From contig NZ_FPJZ01000001.1 in NCBI RefSeq assembly GCF_900119485.1, forward strand, positions 412,053 through 476,052: a stretch of 64,000 nt of DNA. Reading direction: 5' to 3'. Position 1 is the first letter of the stretch. Every line of letters starts with the position of its first letter. A model generated the notes under the pieces. That model was given only the letters and a program-made list of their open reading frames with translations, searched no databases and was not told where the DNA came from. Positions 45,114 through 54,345 of the stretch are shown here, in pieces. This stretch comes from Thermoactinomyces sp. DSM 45891 (GTDB lineage: Bacteria; Bacillota; Bacilli; Thermoactinomycetales; Thermoactinomycetaceae). A program made the position numbers and the translations under genes.

Positions 45114-46148
45114 TCATATAAGCAACATAGCATCTCCAAAACTAAAAAACCGATATCGCTCCTGCACCGCTTCTTCATACGCATGAAGCAAGATATCCCG
45201 ACTGCTAAAAGCACTTCCCAGCATTAATAGAGTGGACTGTGGTAAATGAAAATTCGTCAATAACCCATCTACTATCTGAAACTCATATCCTGGATAGATA
45301 AAAATATCCGTCCATCCACTACAAGCTTGCACCTCTGACACAAACCTTCTCGCAATGGTCTCCAAGGTACGAATCGAAGTCGTTCCGACGGCTACCACTC
45401 GTTTTCCTGCTTTTTTGGCTTCCCTTATAGTGGATGCTGTCTCTTCGCTCATCTCATAATACTCAGCATGCATCTGATGCTCTTCGATCTTATCAACCGT
45501 AACAGGTCGAAATGTACCTAATCCCACATGAAGGGTAATAAATGCAACTTGTACACCTTTTTGGCGAATCGCCGTCAAAATCTCATCCGTAAAATGAAGC
45601 CCCGCAGTTGGAGCCGCCGCAGAGCCTATCGAGCGAGAGAAGACTGTCTGATATCGTTCAGGATCATCTAATTGTTCATGAATATAGGGAGGCAGGGGCA
45701 TCTCGCCTAATTGGGTAAACAGGGCTTCTATATCATCAGTTTGGTACTCTAAGCGAAACACACGCCCCCCTGCCACTTCGGTCGACTCTTCCGCAACAGC
45801 TCGCAGTTCTCCATTGCCAAATTGGATAACCGATCCTTGCTTCACCCTCTTAGCTGGCTTCACTAGAGCTTCCCAGCGATCTCCGCCCATCGGTTGTAAT
45901 AATAAAAGCTCAATCTTCGCCCCCGTATCTGCTTTCGTCCCAATAAGCCGCGCAGGTCGAACTCGGCTATCATTTAGGACCAGTACATCTCCTGCTTCTA
46001 AATAGCCCACAACCTCAGGAAATTGCGTATGTGTTAGCTCTCCTGACTTGCGGTTTACAATCATTAACCGAGAAGCAGTTCGATCGGTTAATGGGGTCTG
46101 TGCAATTAGTTCTTTGGGTAACTCAAATGAAAAATCTGCTACGTTCAT
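45114..46148 (-). CDS. queA: S-adenosylmethionine:tRNA ribosyltransferase-isomerase
   Basis: 344 residues. Adds the cyclopentane ring of queuosine using the ribosyl part of AdoMet. Seen: [13 protein letters not shown] at the start, [21 protein letters not shown] near 182, and [13 protein letters not shown] with TTTGGAGTGAG upstream. Next to tgt, the following enzyme of the same pathway. Confidence 0.97.
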   Translation of the reverse strand: MNVADFSFELPKELIAQTPLTDRTASRLMIVNRKSGELTHTQFPEVVGYLEAGDVLVLNDSRVRPARLIGTKADTGAKIELLLLQPMGGDRWEALVKPAKRVKQGSVIQFGNGELRAVAEESTEVAGGRVFRLEYQTDDIEALFTQLGEMPLPPYIHEQLDDPERYQTVFSRSIGSAAAPTAGLHFTDEILTAIRQKGVQVAFITLHVGLGTFRPVTVDKIEEHQMHAEYYEMSEETASTIREAKKAGKRVVAVGTTSIRTLETIARRFVSEVQACSGWTDIFIYPGYEFQIVDGLLTNFHLPQSTLLMLGSAFSSRDILLHAYEEAVQERYRFFSFGDAMLLI

Positions 46149-46249
46149 GTATGCTCACTCCAAAATATCATTACCAATACGAAAATCAAAGGAATGTCTG
46201 TCGCGACAATCCTCGGGCATGTATCTATCCACAGCTCAAATAGTAAGAA

Positions 46250-47254
46250 TCACTTTTCGGGCCATTGTAAACCAAAATGCTCGCAGCAACGTAACGTCAC
46301 CATCCGCCCACGGGGGGTTCTCTGAAGGAAGCCGATTTGCATAAGATAGGGCTCGTACACGTCTTCAATGGTATTTGGCTCTTCACCTATGGTAGCGGCG
46401 ATGGTATCCAGTCCCACGGGACCTCCGCGGAACTTCTCGATAATCGAGAGTAGCAATCGATGGTCGACGTGATCTAATCCCAGTCTATCCACTTGAATTC
46501 GGTCTAATGCATCTCGTGCAGCATCTCCTGTGATGACCCCATCCCCTTGCACTTGAACGAAGTCACGTACTCGTTTTAGAAGCCGATTTGCAACACGAGG
46601 CGTCCCTCGGGAACGAGCCGCAATCTCGAGAGCCCCTTCTTCTCGAATCCCTACTTGTAACAAATCAGATGCTCTCATCACAATAAAAGCTAACTCTTCT
46701 TGGGTATAATACTCCAAACGGCTCACTACACCAAATCGATCTCGGAGGGGGGCAGAAAGAGAACCCGCTCTTGTAGTCGCTCCTACCAAGGTAAAGGGGG
46801 GGAGGTCCAACCGAACTGAGTGGGCGCTAGGACCCTTACCAATCATAATATCAAGCGCAAAATCCTCCATTGCTGGATATAATACTTCTTCTACAGAACG
46901 ATTTAATCTATGTATTTCATCAATAAATAAAAAATCATGCGGTTGTAAATTAGTCAAAATCGCTGCTAGATCCCCAGGGCGTTCAATCGCAGGACCTGAA
47001 GTCGTGCGGATCTGTGCTCCCATCTCGTTAGCAATAATATGGGAAAGTGTCGTCTTCCCTAGACCTGGGGGTCCGTATAACAATACATGATCAAGCGTTT
47101 CATTTCTCATCTTGGCTGCTTCTATGTAGACTTTTAGATTCTCCTTGGCCCGAGACTGTCCGATATACTCCCGCAGAGATCGAGGGCGCAGACTAAACTC
47201 AACCATCTCATCCTCTTCCATCATCATCTTGCTTGAGATGATCCGATCTTCCAT
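46250..47254 (-). CDS. ruvB: Holliday junction branch-migration ATPase RuvB
   Basis: 334 residues. AAA+ motor: Walker [10 protein letters not shown] near residue 61, Walker [11 protein letters not shown] near 110, sensor [10 protein letters not shown], arginine finger region APLRDRFG, and a C-terminal winged helix. Drives branch migration with RuvA. ATG with AGGAGGGTGAAGG upstream, 11 bases after ruvA. Confidence 0.98.
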   Translation of the reverse strand: MEDRIISSKMMMEEDEMVEFSLRPRSLREYIGQSRAKENLKVYIEAAKMRNETLDHVLLYGPPGLGKTTLSHIIANEMGAQIRTTSGPAIERPGDLAAILTNLQPHDFLFIDEIHRLNRSVEEVLYPAMEDFALDIMIGKGPSAHSVRLDLPPFTLVGATTRAGSLSAPLRDRFGVVSRLEYYTQEELAFIVMRASDLLQVGIREEGALEIAARSRGTPRVANRLLKRVRDFVQVQGDGVITGDAARDALDRIQVDRLGLDHVDHRLLLSIIEKFRGGPVGLDTIAATIGEEPNTIEDVYEPYLMQIGFLQRTPRGRMVTLRCCEHFGLQWPEK

Positions 47255-47265
47255 CCTTCACCCTC

Positions 47266-47901
47266 CTATCTCTTCACAGACACTTGTAGAGCCAAACGAA
47301 CCCATTCTCCTGTAGAAAGTTCTTTTTCGGTAGATTCTCTCGCTTTTATCACGGATGACCTAGCTTCCTCTTCGTGATAGCCAAGCCCCGTTAATGCCTC
47401 CACCACATCTCGCATATTGGAGTCGTCATCCATTGTGCGATGAACCGATTTCTCCATTATTTGGTCTGGCAACGATAAAGTCAATTGGAATCGACGATCC
47501 CAGCCTAGTTTCTGTAATTTGTCTTTTAAATCTAACACAATCCGCTGTGCGGTCTTCTTTCCTATCCCAGGTAATGCTGTTAGAAATTTTAAATCCTCTA
47601 ACTGAATCGCCGATACAATCTGCTGGGGATTCCCTCCTGCTAAGATCGCAATCCCTGCCTTAGGTCCTATTCCAGAAACCTCTAGTAATAAACGAAATAA
47701 ATCTCGCTCATCTGTTGTTTGAAAGCCATATAATAACTGGGCATCCTCTCGGACTACTTGATGAGTATAGAGAAAAACCGACTCTTGCTCTTCATAGGAA
47801 AATGGATTGGTCACTGTGACTTGATACCCAACTCCTCCTACTTCAATCGCTATATAGTCAGTTCCTCGGTACGCCATCGATCCCCGCAAAAAATCAATCA
47901 T
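47266..47901 (-). CDS. ruvA: Holliday junction-binding protein RuvA
   Basis: 211 residues: OB domain (MIDFLRGSMAY onward), two helix-hairpin-helix motifs (VSGIGPKAGIAIL and LPGIGKKTAQRIVLDLKDK), and a C-terminal RuvB-contact domain. The ATG at 47901 overlaps the ruvC stop (TGATG); a GTG one codon earlier is possible. Loads RuvB on four-way junctions. Confidence 0.97.
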   Translation of the reverse strand: MIDFLRGSMAYRGTDYIAIEVGGVGYQVTVTNPFSYEEQESVFLYTHQVVREDAQLLYGFQTTDERDLFRLLLEVSGIGPKAGIAILAGGNPQQIVSAIQLEDLKFLTALPGIGKKTAQRIVLDLKDKLQKLGWDRRFQLTLSLPDQIMEKSVHRTMDDDSNMRDVVEALTGLGYHEEEARSSVIKARESTEKELSTGEWVRLALQVSVKR

Positions 47902-48404
47902 CACGAAATTCCTCCTCGTCCTACTTGGGATATCGACTTGGAAGAATGTGCCTCACAGATTGCGATTGCCAGTGCATCTGCTACATCATCTGGCTTGGGA
48001 ACCTTAGACAAACGAAGTAGCATCTTCACCATTTCTTGAACCTGGCGCTTCTCTGCCTTCCCGTATCCCACAGCTCCCACTTTCACCTGAGAAGGGGTAT
48101 ATTCTGTAATCGGGATTCCTGCCTCTTCCACCGCTAAGATGATAACACCTCGTGCTTGGACCACAAGTAGTGCATTGGTTACGTTTTTATTAAAAAATAA
48201 TTTCTCAATCGCCACTACTTCAGGTCGAAAGCGATCCAATAATACCTTCATCGCATCATAAACCTGCTTCATTCGGGTCGGGATGGAGTAATGAGGCTCT
48301 GTTTGAATCGCACCATAATCAACTGCTTCCAATCTGCCACCTTTTTGGTCAATCACTCCATATCCCACAAGCGCATAGCCCGGATCAATCCCCATAATCC
48401 GCAA
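47901..48404 (-). CDS. ruvC: Holliday junction resolvase RuvC
   Basis: 167 residues. Catalytic acids visible: GIDPGYALVGYG (Asp7), VAIEKLFF (Glu), and DVADALAIAICE (last two Asp). TTG start with GGGGGGA seven bases before it. First of the ruvC-ruvA-ruvB unit. Confidence 0.97.
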   Translation of the reverse strand: MRIMGIDPGYALVGYGVIDQKGGRLEAVDYGAIQTEPHYSIPTRMKQVYDAMKVLLDRFRPEVVAIEKLFFNKNVTNALLVVQARGVIILAVEEAGIPITEYTPSQVKVGAVGYGKAEKRQVQEMVKMLLRLSKVPKPDDVADALAIAICEAHSSKSISQVGRGGIS

Positions 48405-48469
48405 AAACTATCCCCCCTACACCAAGCGAACACACATTCTAGGAATTTTCATTATATCATAACTTGAAG

Positions 48470-49042
48470 TTAATCTTCATACTCTTCATAGCGATTCTCA
48501 TCGTTTTGAACCTTGTCTTGCTTCTGCTGTACATTTCGATTAAAACGTTGTAAGTCCTCTTCCTTCATCGATTGAGCAAACATCATTAATTCGTTGCTCA
48601 AATCCTTTGTCTGCTTAATAGAGAGGAATGTACCATCCATTAACTTCACAGCCACTCCCTTTTTCACTGGTACCAATTCTACATACCCCACATGCTTCTG
48701 ATTCGTTCGTGACGCTTTCGAATATTCCCTCGTTAACCGCTCGCGAAACGGCATCGATCTTTTTTCAATCGATTTTAGAGTCTCAAATAAGCTCTGATAA
48801 TCAAGTTCGTTTCGTTCGTTAAAACGAATAATACCCAGCTCGGATATCTGTGAAAACAATTCTGCAATCGTCTCTCTCGAAAATCCCGTTGCCTCTTCAA
48901 TCTCCACAGCATCATGTAACTGAATACTTGCTTGTAACAAAATCAATTGTTCATGATTCATGCCGATTATACGGTGATAACGTAACAACATCTCACTCAT
49001 ACCATGCATAGATGTTAGCTCAGCCATACCTATATTTGTCAT
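48470..49042 (-). CDS. DnaD N-terminal-like winged-helix protein
   Basis: 190-residue protein. Residues 15-80 have the helical plan of the DnaD N-terminal domain (LLRYHRIIGMNHEQLILLQASI, part: YHRIIGMNHEQLILL; then a winged helix ending ISELGIIRF), a class of replication-restart and primosome proteins. The middle carries VELVPVKKGVAVKLMDGTFLSIKQ (short beta pattern), and the end is acidic and glutamine-rich. It lacks a clear DnaD C-terminal (YxxxIxxxW) motif. ATG at 49042 with AAGGAAG eight bases before. Assignment is tentative. It stands where B. subtilis has yrbC/bofC near ruvC. Confidence 0.55.
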   Translation of the reverse strand: MTNIGMAELTSMHGMSEMLLRYHRIIGMNHEQLILLQASIQLHDAVEIEEATGFSRETIAELFSQISELGIIRFNERNELDYQSLFETLKSIEKRSMPFRERLTREYSKASRTNQKHVGYVELVPVKKGVAVKLMDGTFLSIKQTKDLSNELMMFAQSMKEEDLQRFNRNVQQKQDKVQNDENRYEEYED

Positions 49043-49185
49043 GAGAAAACTTCCTTTCACTTAATGAATGATCATCACCAAGGTCATTTATTCTATACAC
49101 CCATTTTAATGTAACCTCACGATCTTCAAAATGGGATTATATGAAAACATATGCAACGTTTCATTCTAAAAGGCATAAAAATGAT

Positions 49186-49234
49186 CAAAAAAGAGGATTA
49201 ATCTATGATAAAAATAGATTAATCCTCTTTTTTG
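49186..49234. terminator. Long bidirectional hairpin terminator
   Basis: Twenty-bp perfect stem (49186-49205 with 49215-49234), 9-nt loop, T-run on both sides. It lies downstream of the deacetylase gene and upstream of the DnaD-like gene on -. Confidence 0.9.
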
Positions 49235-49260
49235 GGATACATCATCATACCAAACCGTAC

Positions 49261-50058
49261 TCACTTCTTCTTACCTTTCTCATAAGGCGATATCTTTAGT
49301 AGCTCTTGTAGTGGGACAATCTGATACTTTTCACTGCGGAGATATTCAATAATCTGGGGTAGAGCTTTAATTGAACCATCTAGATAAGGTTCTCCCCCAC
49401 CCGAATGCAACAAAATAATAGAACCTGGCTTCACTTTCTCCTTTACCCAGCTAACAATGCGATCTGCACTTCTACCGTCCCAATCTTTTGGATCGACATC
49501 CCAGTGGACTAATGTATAGTTATGCCGGGATGCTACACGACAAATTTTATCGTTAATCCTCCCAAAAGGAGGACGAACGTAGAGTGGTTTAAGGCCTAGC
49601 TCTTCTTGTATGTATTTCTCGTTTTTCAAAAGGTCCTTCTCAATTTCGCTTTCAGAAACAAGCTGAAAATCACTATGGTGCCATGTATGATTTCCTATCG
49701 TATGTCCATCTTTCACGATCCTCTTTAGCTGTTCCGGATGATTCACCGCGCTTTTTCCCATGACAAAAAAAGTAGCTTTCACTTTATATCGTTGTAAGAT
49801 ATCTAATACTTTAGGGGTATATATGCCATCTGGACCATCGTCAAATGTAATCACTACCTTCCTCTGATCCTTAGGAAGGTTGATCGAATAGTAAACAGGA
49901 TGTTGATTAACACAACCGCGAGCTGAAATATTTGTATTTGTAGGCTTTTTGGGATAAGGTCTCCCCTCTGCATGAGTGGTATAAATAGTGAAATCAAGCA
50001 ACAAACCCCACACAAGACTGATTACGAGGACTCCTAATAAACATCTCCATTTCTTCAT
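49261..50058 (-). CDS. Polysaccharide deacetylase (NodB domain), exported
   Basis: 265 residues with an N-terminal signal/anchor (7-25) and a NodB domain (about 65-250). Motif 1 ITFDDGPDG, motif 2 HTIGNHTWHHSD, motif 3 RPPFGRIND, then WDVDPKDWDGR and LLHSGGGEP. De-N-acetylates peptidoglycan or other polysaccharide outside the membrane. ATG with GGAGTGG upstream. Paralogous to the next gene; both resemble B. subtilis PdaA/PdaB/YlxY-type spore or wall deacetylases. Confidence 0.9.
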   Translation of the reverse strand: MKKWRCLLGVLVISLVWGLLLDFTIYTTHAEGRPYPKKPTNTNISARGCVNQHPVYYSINLPKDQRKVVITFDDGPDGIYTPKVLDILQRYKVKATFFVMGKSAVNHPEQLKRIVKDGHTIGNHTWHHSDFQLVSESEIEKDLLKNEKYIQEELGLKPLYVRPPFGRINDKICRVASRHNYTLVHWDVDPKDWDGRSADRIVSWVKEKVKPGSIILLHSGGGEPYLDGSIKALPQIIEYLRSEKYQIVPLQELLKISPYEKGKKK

Positions 50059-50163
50059 CGTACCACTCCTATCCTCATGTAGTATGAGACAGTAAGAGCG
50101 ATTTCTTACATGAATTTAATAAAAAAGTCATTATATTTTTCTAGAAAAGACGCATGAAAAATT

Positions 50164-50212
50164 TAAAAAACGCAATCCTTCAAGGTATCCTGAAGTGAAT
50201 TGCGTTTTTTAA
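50164..50212 (-). terminator. Terminator of deacetylase lipoprotein gene
   Basis: Stem aaaaaacgcaat/attgcgtttttt with inner cttca/tgaag, T-run on both strands. Confidence 0.88.
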
Positions 50213-50232
50213 AAAGGCGTTGGGATTATACA

Positions 50233-51060
50233 CTATTGATATGCCTCTACACCGATAAGCTTATCTACTGTCACAAAACTATAGCCTTTACTCTTTAGGT
50301 CACGAATCATTTCTGGCAAAGCTTTTACCGTTTCCTTGAGACCTTCATTTCCAGAGCTATGTTGAAGAATGATTCCACCAGGCTTGAACTCTTTATGATA
50401 AGCTTCCATTATTTGATCTTTTGATTTATGATTCCAATCTAATGTATCCACGCTCCACAAAATCACTTTCATATTTAACTGTTGCACCTTATCCCGAACG
50501 CCTAGATTAAATGCACCGTACGGAGGGCGGAATAAAGTAGGTGTTTTCCCAATGGCGCTTTTAATAGCATCATTCGTACTCGTAATCTGTTGATTAATGG
50601 TCGCTTGATCTTTTTTCGTTAACTGTGGATGGTTCCACGAGTGATTTCCAACAGAATGACCTTCTTCATCTATTCGCTTCACTACATCTGGATGTGCTTT
50701 TACATTGTTTCCACAGACAAAAAAGGTAGCAGGTACCTTTTCTTTTTTTAAGATATCCAAAACTTGATTCGTAAAATGAGTATCCGGACCATCATCAAAC
50801 GTAAAGGCAACTTGCTTATGCAAAGATGAGCCCTGACTAATCACTAATTTAGAACGAAGCGTATTCATTTCAGCAAGTAACTTGTCATTTGTCGTCATTT
50901 TCACCGCTGGTAATGTTCTCTCCGACACGGCTAGTAATTTTTCATGAGATAAGTCCTTCACGGGAATCAGATTGGATTCTGCTGCCCCTACAAAATTCGT
51001 ACAACCTGTTAAAAATACTCCACCTAGCAGGATGGCCCCTATCGAGCGTGCTATTTTCAC
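50233..51060 (-). CDS. Polysaccharide deacetylase lipoprotein (NodB domain)
   Basis: 275 residues. Lipobox FLTGC with Cys near residue 20, a spacer of some 65 residues, then NodB motifs: FTFDDGPDTH, HSVGNHSWNHPQ, RPPYGAFN, VDTLDWNHKS and LQHSSGNEG. Membrane-anchored wall deacetylase. GTG start at 51060 with AGAGGGGTGAAAGG upstream. The terminator between it and its paralogue means the two are expressed separately. Confidence 0.9.
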   Translation of the reverse strand: MKIARSIGAILLGGVFLTGCTNFVGAAESNLIPVKDLSHEKLLAVSERTLPAVKMTTNDKLLAEMNTLRSKLVISQGSSLHKQVAFTFDDGPDTHFTNQVLDILKKEKVPATFFVCGNNVKAHPDVVKRIDEEGHSVGNHSWNHPQLTKKDQATINQQITSTNDAIKSAIGKTPTLFRPPYGAFNLGVRDKVQQLNMKVILWSVDTLDWNHKSKDQIMEAYHKEFKPGGIILQHSSGNEGLKETVKALPEMIRDLKSKGYSFVTVDKLIGVEAYQ

Positions 51061-51202
51061 CCTTTCACCCCTCTCTAAATCTCTAAGTCCATGATTTCCG
51101 CTTAGTTCATTTAGCTTCTATAATATCGTCCATCCTAACATATATCCTTTCTTTCTACAGCATTGAATTCGACAATTCTTTGATAAATGTATGCAATGAT
51201 CA

Positions 51203-51231
51203 TTGACAGAAGCATATGGAGATGACAGAAT
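51203..51231 (+). promoter_or_regulatory. Promoter of mntABCD
   Basis: TTGACA (51203-51208), 17-bp spacer, CAGAAT (51226-51231). The -10 is imperfect. The MntR-type box begins 12 bases downstream, on or just after the start point. Confidence 0.55.
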
Positions 51232-51243
51232 AGAGCTAATTAA

Positions 51244-51263
51244 ATTTTGCCTTAGGGAAAAAT
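51244..51263. promoter_or_regulatory. MntR-type operator
   Basis: ATTTTGCCTTAGGGAAAAAT: an imperfect palindrome close to the known MntR box of Bacillus (TTTGC-N3-AGGGAAA pattern). It is about 90 bases before mntA and just downstream of the predicted promoter, where Mn-bound MntR would block transcription. Confidence 0.8.
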
Positions 51264-51350
51264 TTATGACTATATCAAATAGATTTGAGGACTAGCATTT
51301 TTTATAGGTTGAGCAAACATATGTAACCAAATGAATTAGGAGGAACTCCC

Positions 51351-52274
51351 ATGATTCACAAATTTTTTCGTATCCTACTTATTAGTGCCCTATGCTTCAC
51401 TTTATTAGTAGGATGTAATCAATCACTTTCAAAATCAGAGAGCAACAAAATACAAGTTACCACGACTACCGGCATGATCGCCGATATCGTAAAAAATGTG
51501 GGAGGAACCCATACCGAAGTATCTGCATTGATGGGTACTGGGGTAGATCCCCATCTCTATAAAGCGTCACAAGGCGATATTCGGAAACTAGATCAATCCC
51601 ATCTCATCTTCTATAATGGACTTCATCTTGAAGGAAAAATGACCGATGTTTTAAGCAAAATTGGTAAAAACAAGCCTGTAACGGCTATATCCGATAAGAT
51701 CGATCGAGCGAAACTTCTCGAGATTGGTGCAAACTTACACGACCCACACATCTGGTTTGACGTACAACTATGGATGTCTGCTACCGAAGTAGTTCGTGAT
51801 ACCTTGATCAAACAAGACCCTAGTCATAAAGCAGACTATGAAAAACAAGCCGCTGATTACCTAGCTAAGCTAAAGCAGCTGGATGAAGACGTGAAGAAAC
51901 AAGTAAACAGCGTACCTAAGGAACAACGCGTGCTTGTCACCGCACACGATGCATTTAGTTACTTTGGAAAAGCATACGGAATCGAAGTGGTTGGCTTACA
52001 GGGGATTAGTACTGCAGCTGAATATGGATTGAAAGATGTTCAAAACATGGTTGATCTCATTTCCAAACGAAAGATTAAAGCCGTGTTCGTTGAATCAAGT
52101 GTTCCTAAAAAATCGATTGAAGCAGTGGTTGAAGGCTCCAAACAAAAAGGACATGAAGTAAAAATTGGCGGCGAACTCTACTCAGATGCGATGGGTAAAG
52201 CAGGTACACCAGAAGGAACCTATATCGGAATGGTGCAAGCCAATGTCGCAAAAATAGTGAATTCTTTAAAATAG
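51351..52274 (+). CDS. mntA: Manganese-binding lipoprotein MntA
   Basis: 307 residues, cluster A-I metal-binding protein. Lipobox LLVGC with Cys22. The metal ligands sit in GVDPHLY (His), DPHIWFD (His), the Glu in KAVFVESSVP and an Asp in LYSDAMG. Captures Mn(II) for the ABC importer. ATG with AGGAGGAAC upstream. First gene of mntABCD behind an MntR-type operator. A zinc binder would usually have a His-rich loop, which is absent here. Confidence 0.93.
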   Translation: MIHKFFRILLISALCFTLLVGCNQSLSKSESNKIQVTTTTGMIADIVKNVGGTHTEVSALMGTGVDPHLYKASQGDIRKLDQSHLIFYNGLHLEGKMTDVLSKIGKNKPVTAISDKIDRAKLLEIGANLHDPHIWFDVQLWMSATEVVRDTLIKQDPSHKADYEKQAADYLAKLKQLDEDVKKQVNSVPKEQRVLVTAHDAFSYFGKAYGIEVVGLQGISTAAEYGLKDVQNMVDLISKRKIKAVFVESSVPKKSIEAVVEGSKQKGHEVKIGGELYSDAMGKAGTPEGTYIGMVQANVAKIVNSLK

Positions 52275-52292
52275 CACCTAGGAGGGAATACT

Positions 52293-53054
52293 ATGACAAA
52301 TAAAACTCCGCCTCTTTCGATCGAAAATGTATCAGTCGCCTATCATCGGAAGCCCGTTTTACGCAATATTACCTACCAGTCTCCAGAGGGAGAATGTATT
52401 GGCATTATCGGACCAAACGGCGCGGGTAAATCAACCTTGATTAAGGCGGCGCTTGGACTCCTTCCACTAGCAGGAGGAGAAGTTTCTATTTATGGAAAGC
52501 CCTATACACAGCAACGAAAATTAGTAGGATACGTCCCACAAAGAGAGTCCGTTGATTGGGACTTTCCTACCAATGCGTTAGATGTCGTATTGATGGGGTT
52601 ATATGGACAGCTTGGATGGTTCCGCAGACCGAAGTCCGAGCATAAAGATCGTGCATTAGAAGCACTGCGAAAAGTAGGAATGGAGTCGTTTGCGAAGCGA
52701 CAAATTAGCCAACTATCCGGCGGACAGCAACAACGCGTTTTTCTCGCTCGTGCTCTTGCTCAAGAAGCTCAGATCTATTTTATGGACGAACCATTTGTAG
52801 GAGTCGATGCGGCAACAGAAAAAGCAATTGTTCAAGTCTTACACGAATTAAAAGGGCAGAAAAAAACCGTTTTCGTGGTACACCATGACCTCCAGACCGT
52901 CTCCGAGTACTTCGACTCTGTGATGTTGTTAAATCTTCGCCTGATTGAATCAGGTCCTACCAGCGAAGTGTTTACAACCGCAAACCTACAAAAAACATAT
53001 GGAGGACGCCTCGCCATCCTACCACAAACAAATGATTTGCTATCTACCAAATAA
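52293..53054 (+). CDS. mntB: Manganese ABC transporter ATPase MntB
   Basis: 253 residues. Walker [10 protein letters not shown] near residue 37, Q-loop [20 protein letters not shown] (typical of Mn/Zn importers; key part [12 protein letters not shown]), signature [15 protein letters not shown], Walker [13 protein letters not shown] and the H-loop VHHD. ATG with AGGAGGGAA upstream, 18 bases after mntA. Confidence 0.95.
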   Translation: MTNKTPPLSIENVSVAYHRKPVLRNITYQSPEGECIGIIGPNGAGKSTLIKAALGLLPLAGGEVSIYGKPYTQQRKLVGYVPQRESVDWDFPTNALDVVLMGLYGQLGWFRRPKSEHKDRALEALRKVGMESFAKRQISQLSGGQQQRVFLARALAQEAQIYFMDEPFVGVDAATEKAIVQVLHELKGQKKTVFVVHHDLQTVSEYFDSVMLLNLRLIESGPTSEVFTTANLQKTYGGRLAILPQTNDLLSTK

Positions 53055-53067
53055 GGGGGGCTAACGG

Positions 53068-54345
53068 GTGTTAGAACTTTTTCGTGATGCCAATGCTTTA
53101 TGGGTTCTTGCTGGAACGACCTTACTTGGAATAAGTAGCGGCGTATTAGGAAGTTTTGCCTTTTTACGAAAGCGTGGATTGATGGGCGATGTACTTGCCC
53201 ACGCAGCACTTCCTGGAATCTGTTTGGCATTCTTGTTTACTGGATCGAAAAATCCATTTTGGCTTTTGATCGGAGCCACATTAACAGGCCTATTAGCTTC
53301 TCTCTTTCTTAGCTGGATTACCCGATTTTCTAAGATTAAAGAAGATACTGCCTTAGGATTGGTCTTATCTACCTTTTTTGGATTTGGCATCGTCTTGTTA
53401 ACACAAATTCAACACAGTGATTTTGGTAACCAAGCTGGACTAGATAAGTTTTTGTTTGGTCAATCTGCATCTTTAGTTGGAGCAGACGTAGCGATGATGG
53501 GTTCCATTGCCTTGGTTTTAATCCTTTTATCTTCTCTATTTTTCAAGGAATTAAAGCTCTTATGTTTTGATGCAAACTACGGAAAAAGTCTAGGGTTCCC
53601 TATGGTAGGACTTGATTTCTTCCTGATGTTGCTCCTAGTAGTTGCCGTGGTAATTGGCCTACAGGCGGCAGGAGTGGTATTAATGGCATCTCTTTTGATT
53701 ACGCCTGCCGCAACAGCTAGGTATTGGACGGAACGATTAGATCACATGATACTCATCTCTGCCTGCACAGGGGCCCTATCTGGATTAGTCGGAACGATCC
53801 TTAGTTCAGTTGCAACTAAGTTATCTACTGGACCCCTTATTGTCTTGGCGGTCACCCTTTTGTTCTTTGTCTCAATGCTATGCGCACCGAAAAGAGGCAT
53901 GATTGCAAAGTGGTTGCGTCTCATTCAAACTCGGCAAAAAGTACGCCAAGAGCAGATCTATGTAGCATGGAATCAACTAGGAAATCAAACCGTTACTCTA
54001 ACTGCTTTATCGGATCAATCCAACCTATCTACCGCCCAAATCCGCCGCTGGATCAAACGGAAAAAGCGAGGCGGGCAAGTCACAGAGAGCTCTCCAGATA
54101 CTTTCACTCTTTCGAGTGCTAGCTGGAAAGAAGCAAGTGACACAGCCTTGCTTAGACTTTATATGGAGATGTGGCATATGTATGAGGATATTGAGACGGA
54201 CTGTTTCATTCAGGATATCGAGCGATTATCTGACTTACCTGAATCCCTTCGAGCACAACTTCAGTCCTACCTACAAAAACACATTTCAAAAGAAGATCAA
54301 GCTAAAATCTATCATTCAACCAGAGGGGCAGGGATGGAGTTATGA
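53068..54345 (+). CDS. mntC: Manganese ABC permease MntC with DtxR-like C-terminal domain
   Basis: 425 residues. The first 285 or so form the ABC-3 permease (eight to nine helices, HAALPGICLAFL, GQAAGVVLMASLLITPAATARYW; part: GVVLMASLLITPAATA). The remaining 140 residues are soluble: a winged-helix-like segment (VTLTALSDQSNLSTAQIRRWI, part: LSDQSNLSTAQIRRW) and a helical part (LYMEMWHMYEDIETD, IERLSDLPESL) that resembles the dimerization domain of DtxR/MntR repressors. The permease-repressor layout recalls chlamydial YtgCR and the long B. subtilis MntC. Metal ligands of MntR look mostly lost. GTG start with GGGGGG upstream. Confidence 0.88.
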   Translation: MLELFRDANALWVLAGTTLLGISSGVLGSFAFLRKRGLMGDVLAHAALPGICLAFLFTGSKNPFWLLIGATLTGLLASLFLSWITRFSKIKEDTALGLVLSTFFGFGIVLLTQIQHSDFGNQAGLDKFLFGQSASLVGADVAMMGSIALVLILLSSLFFKELKLLCFDANYGKSLGFPMVGLDFFLMLLLVVAVVIGLQAAGVVLMASLLITPAATARYWTERLDHMILISACTGALSGLVGTILSSVATKLSTGPLIVLAVTLLFFVSMLCAPKRGMIAKWLRLIQTRQKVRQEQIYVAWNQLGNQTVTLTALSDQSNLSTAQIRRWIKRKKRGGQVTESSPDTFTLSSASWKEASDTALLRLYMEMWHMYEDIETDCFIQDIERLSDLPESLRAQLQSYLQKHISKEDQAKIYHSTRGAGMEL

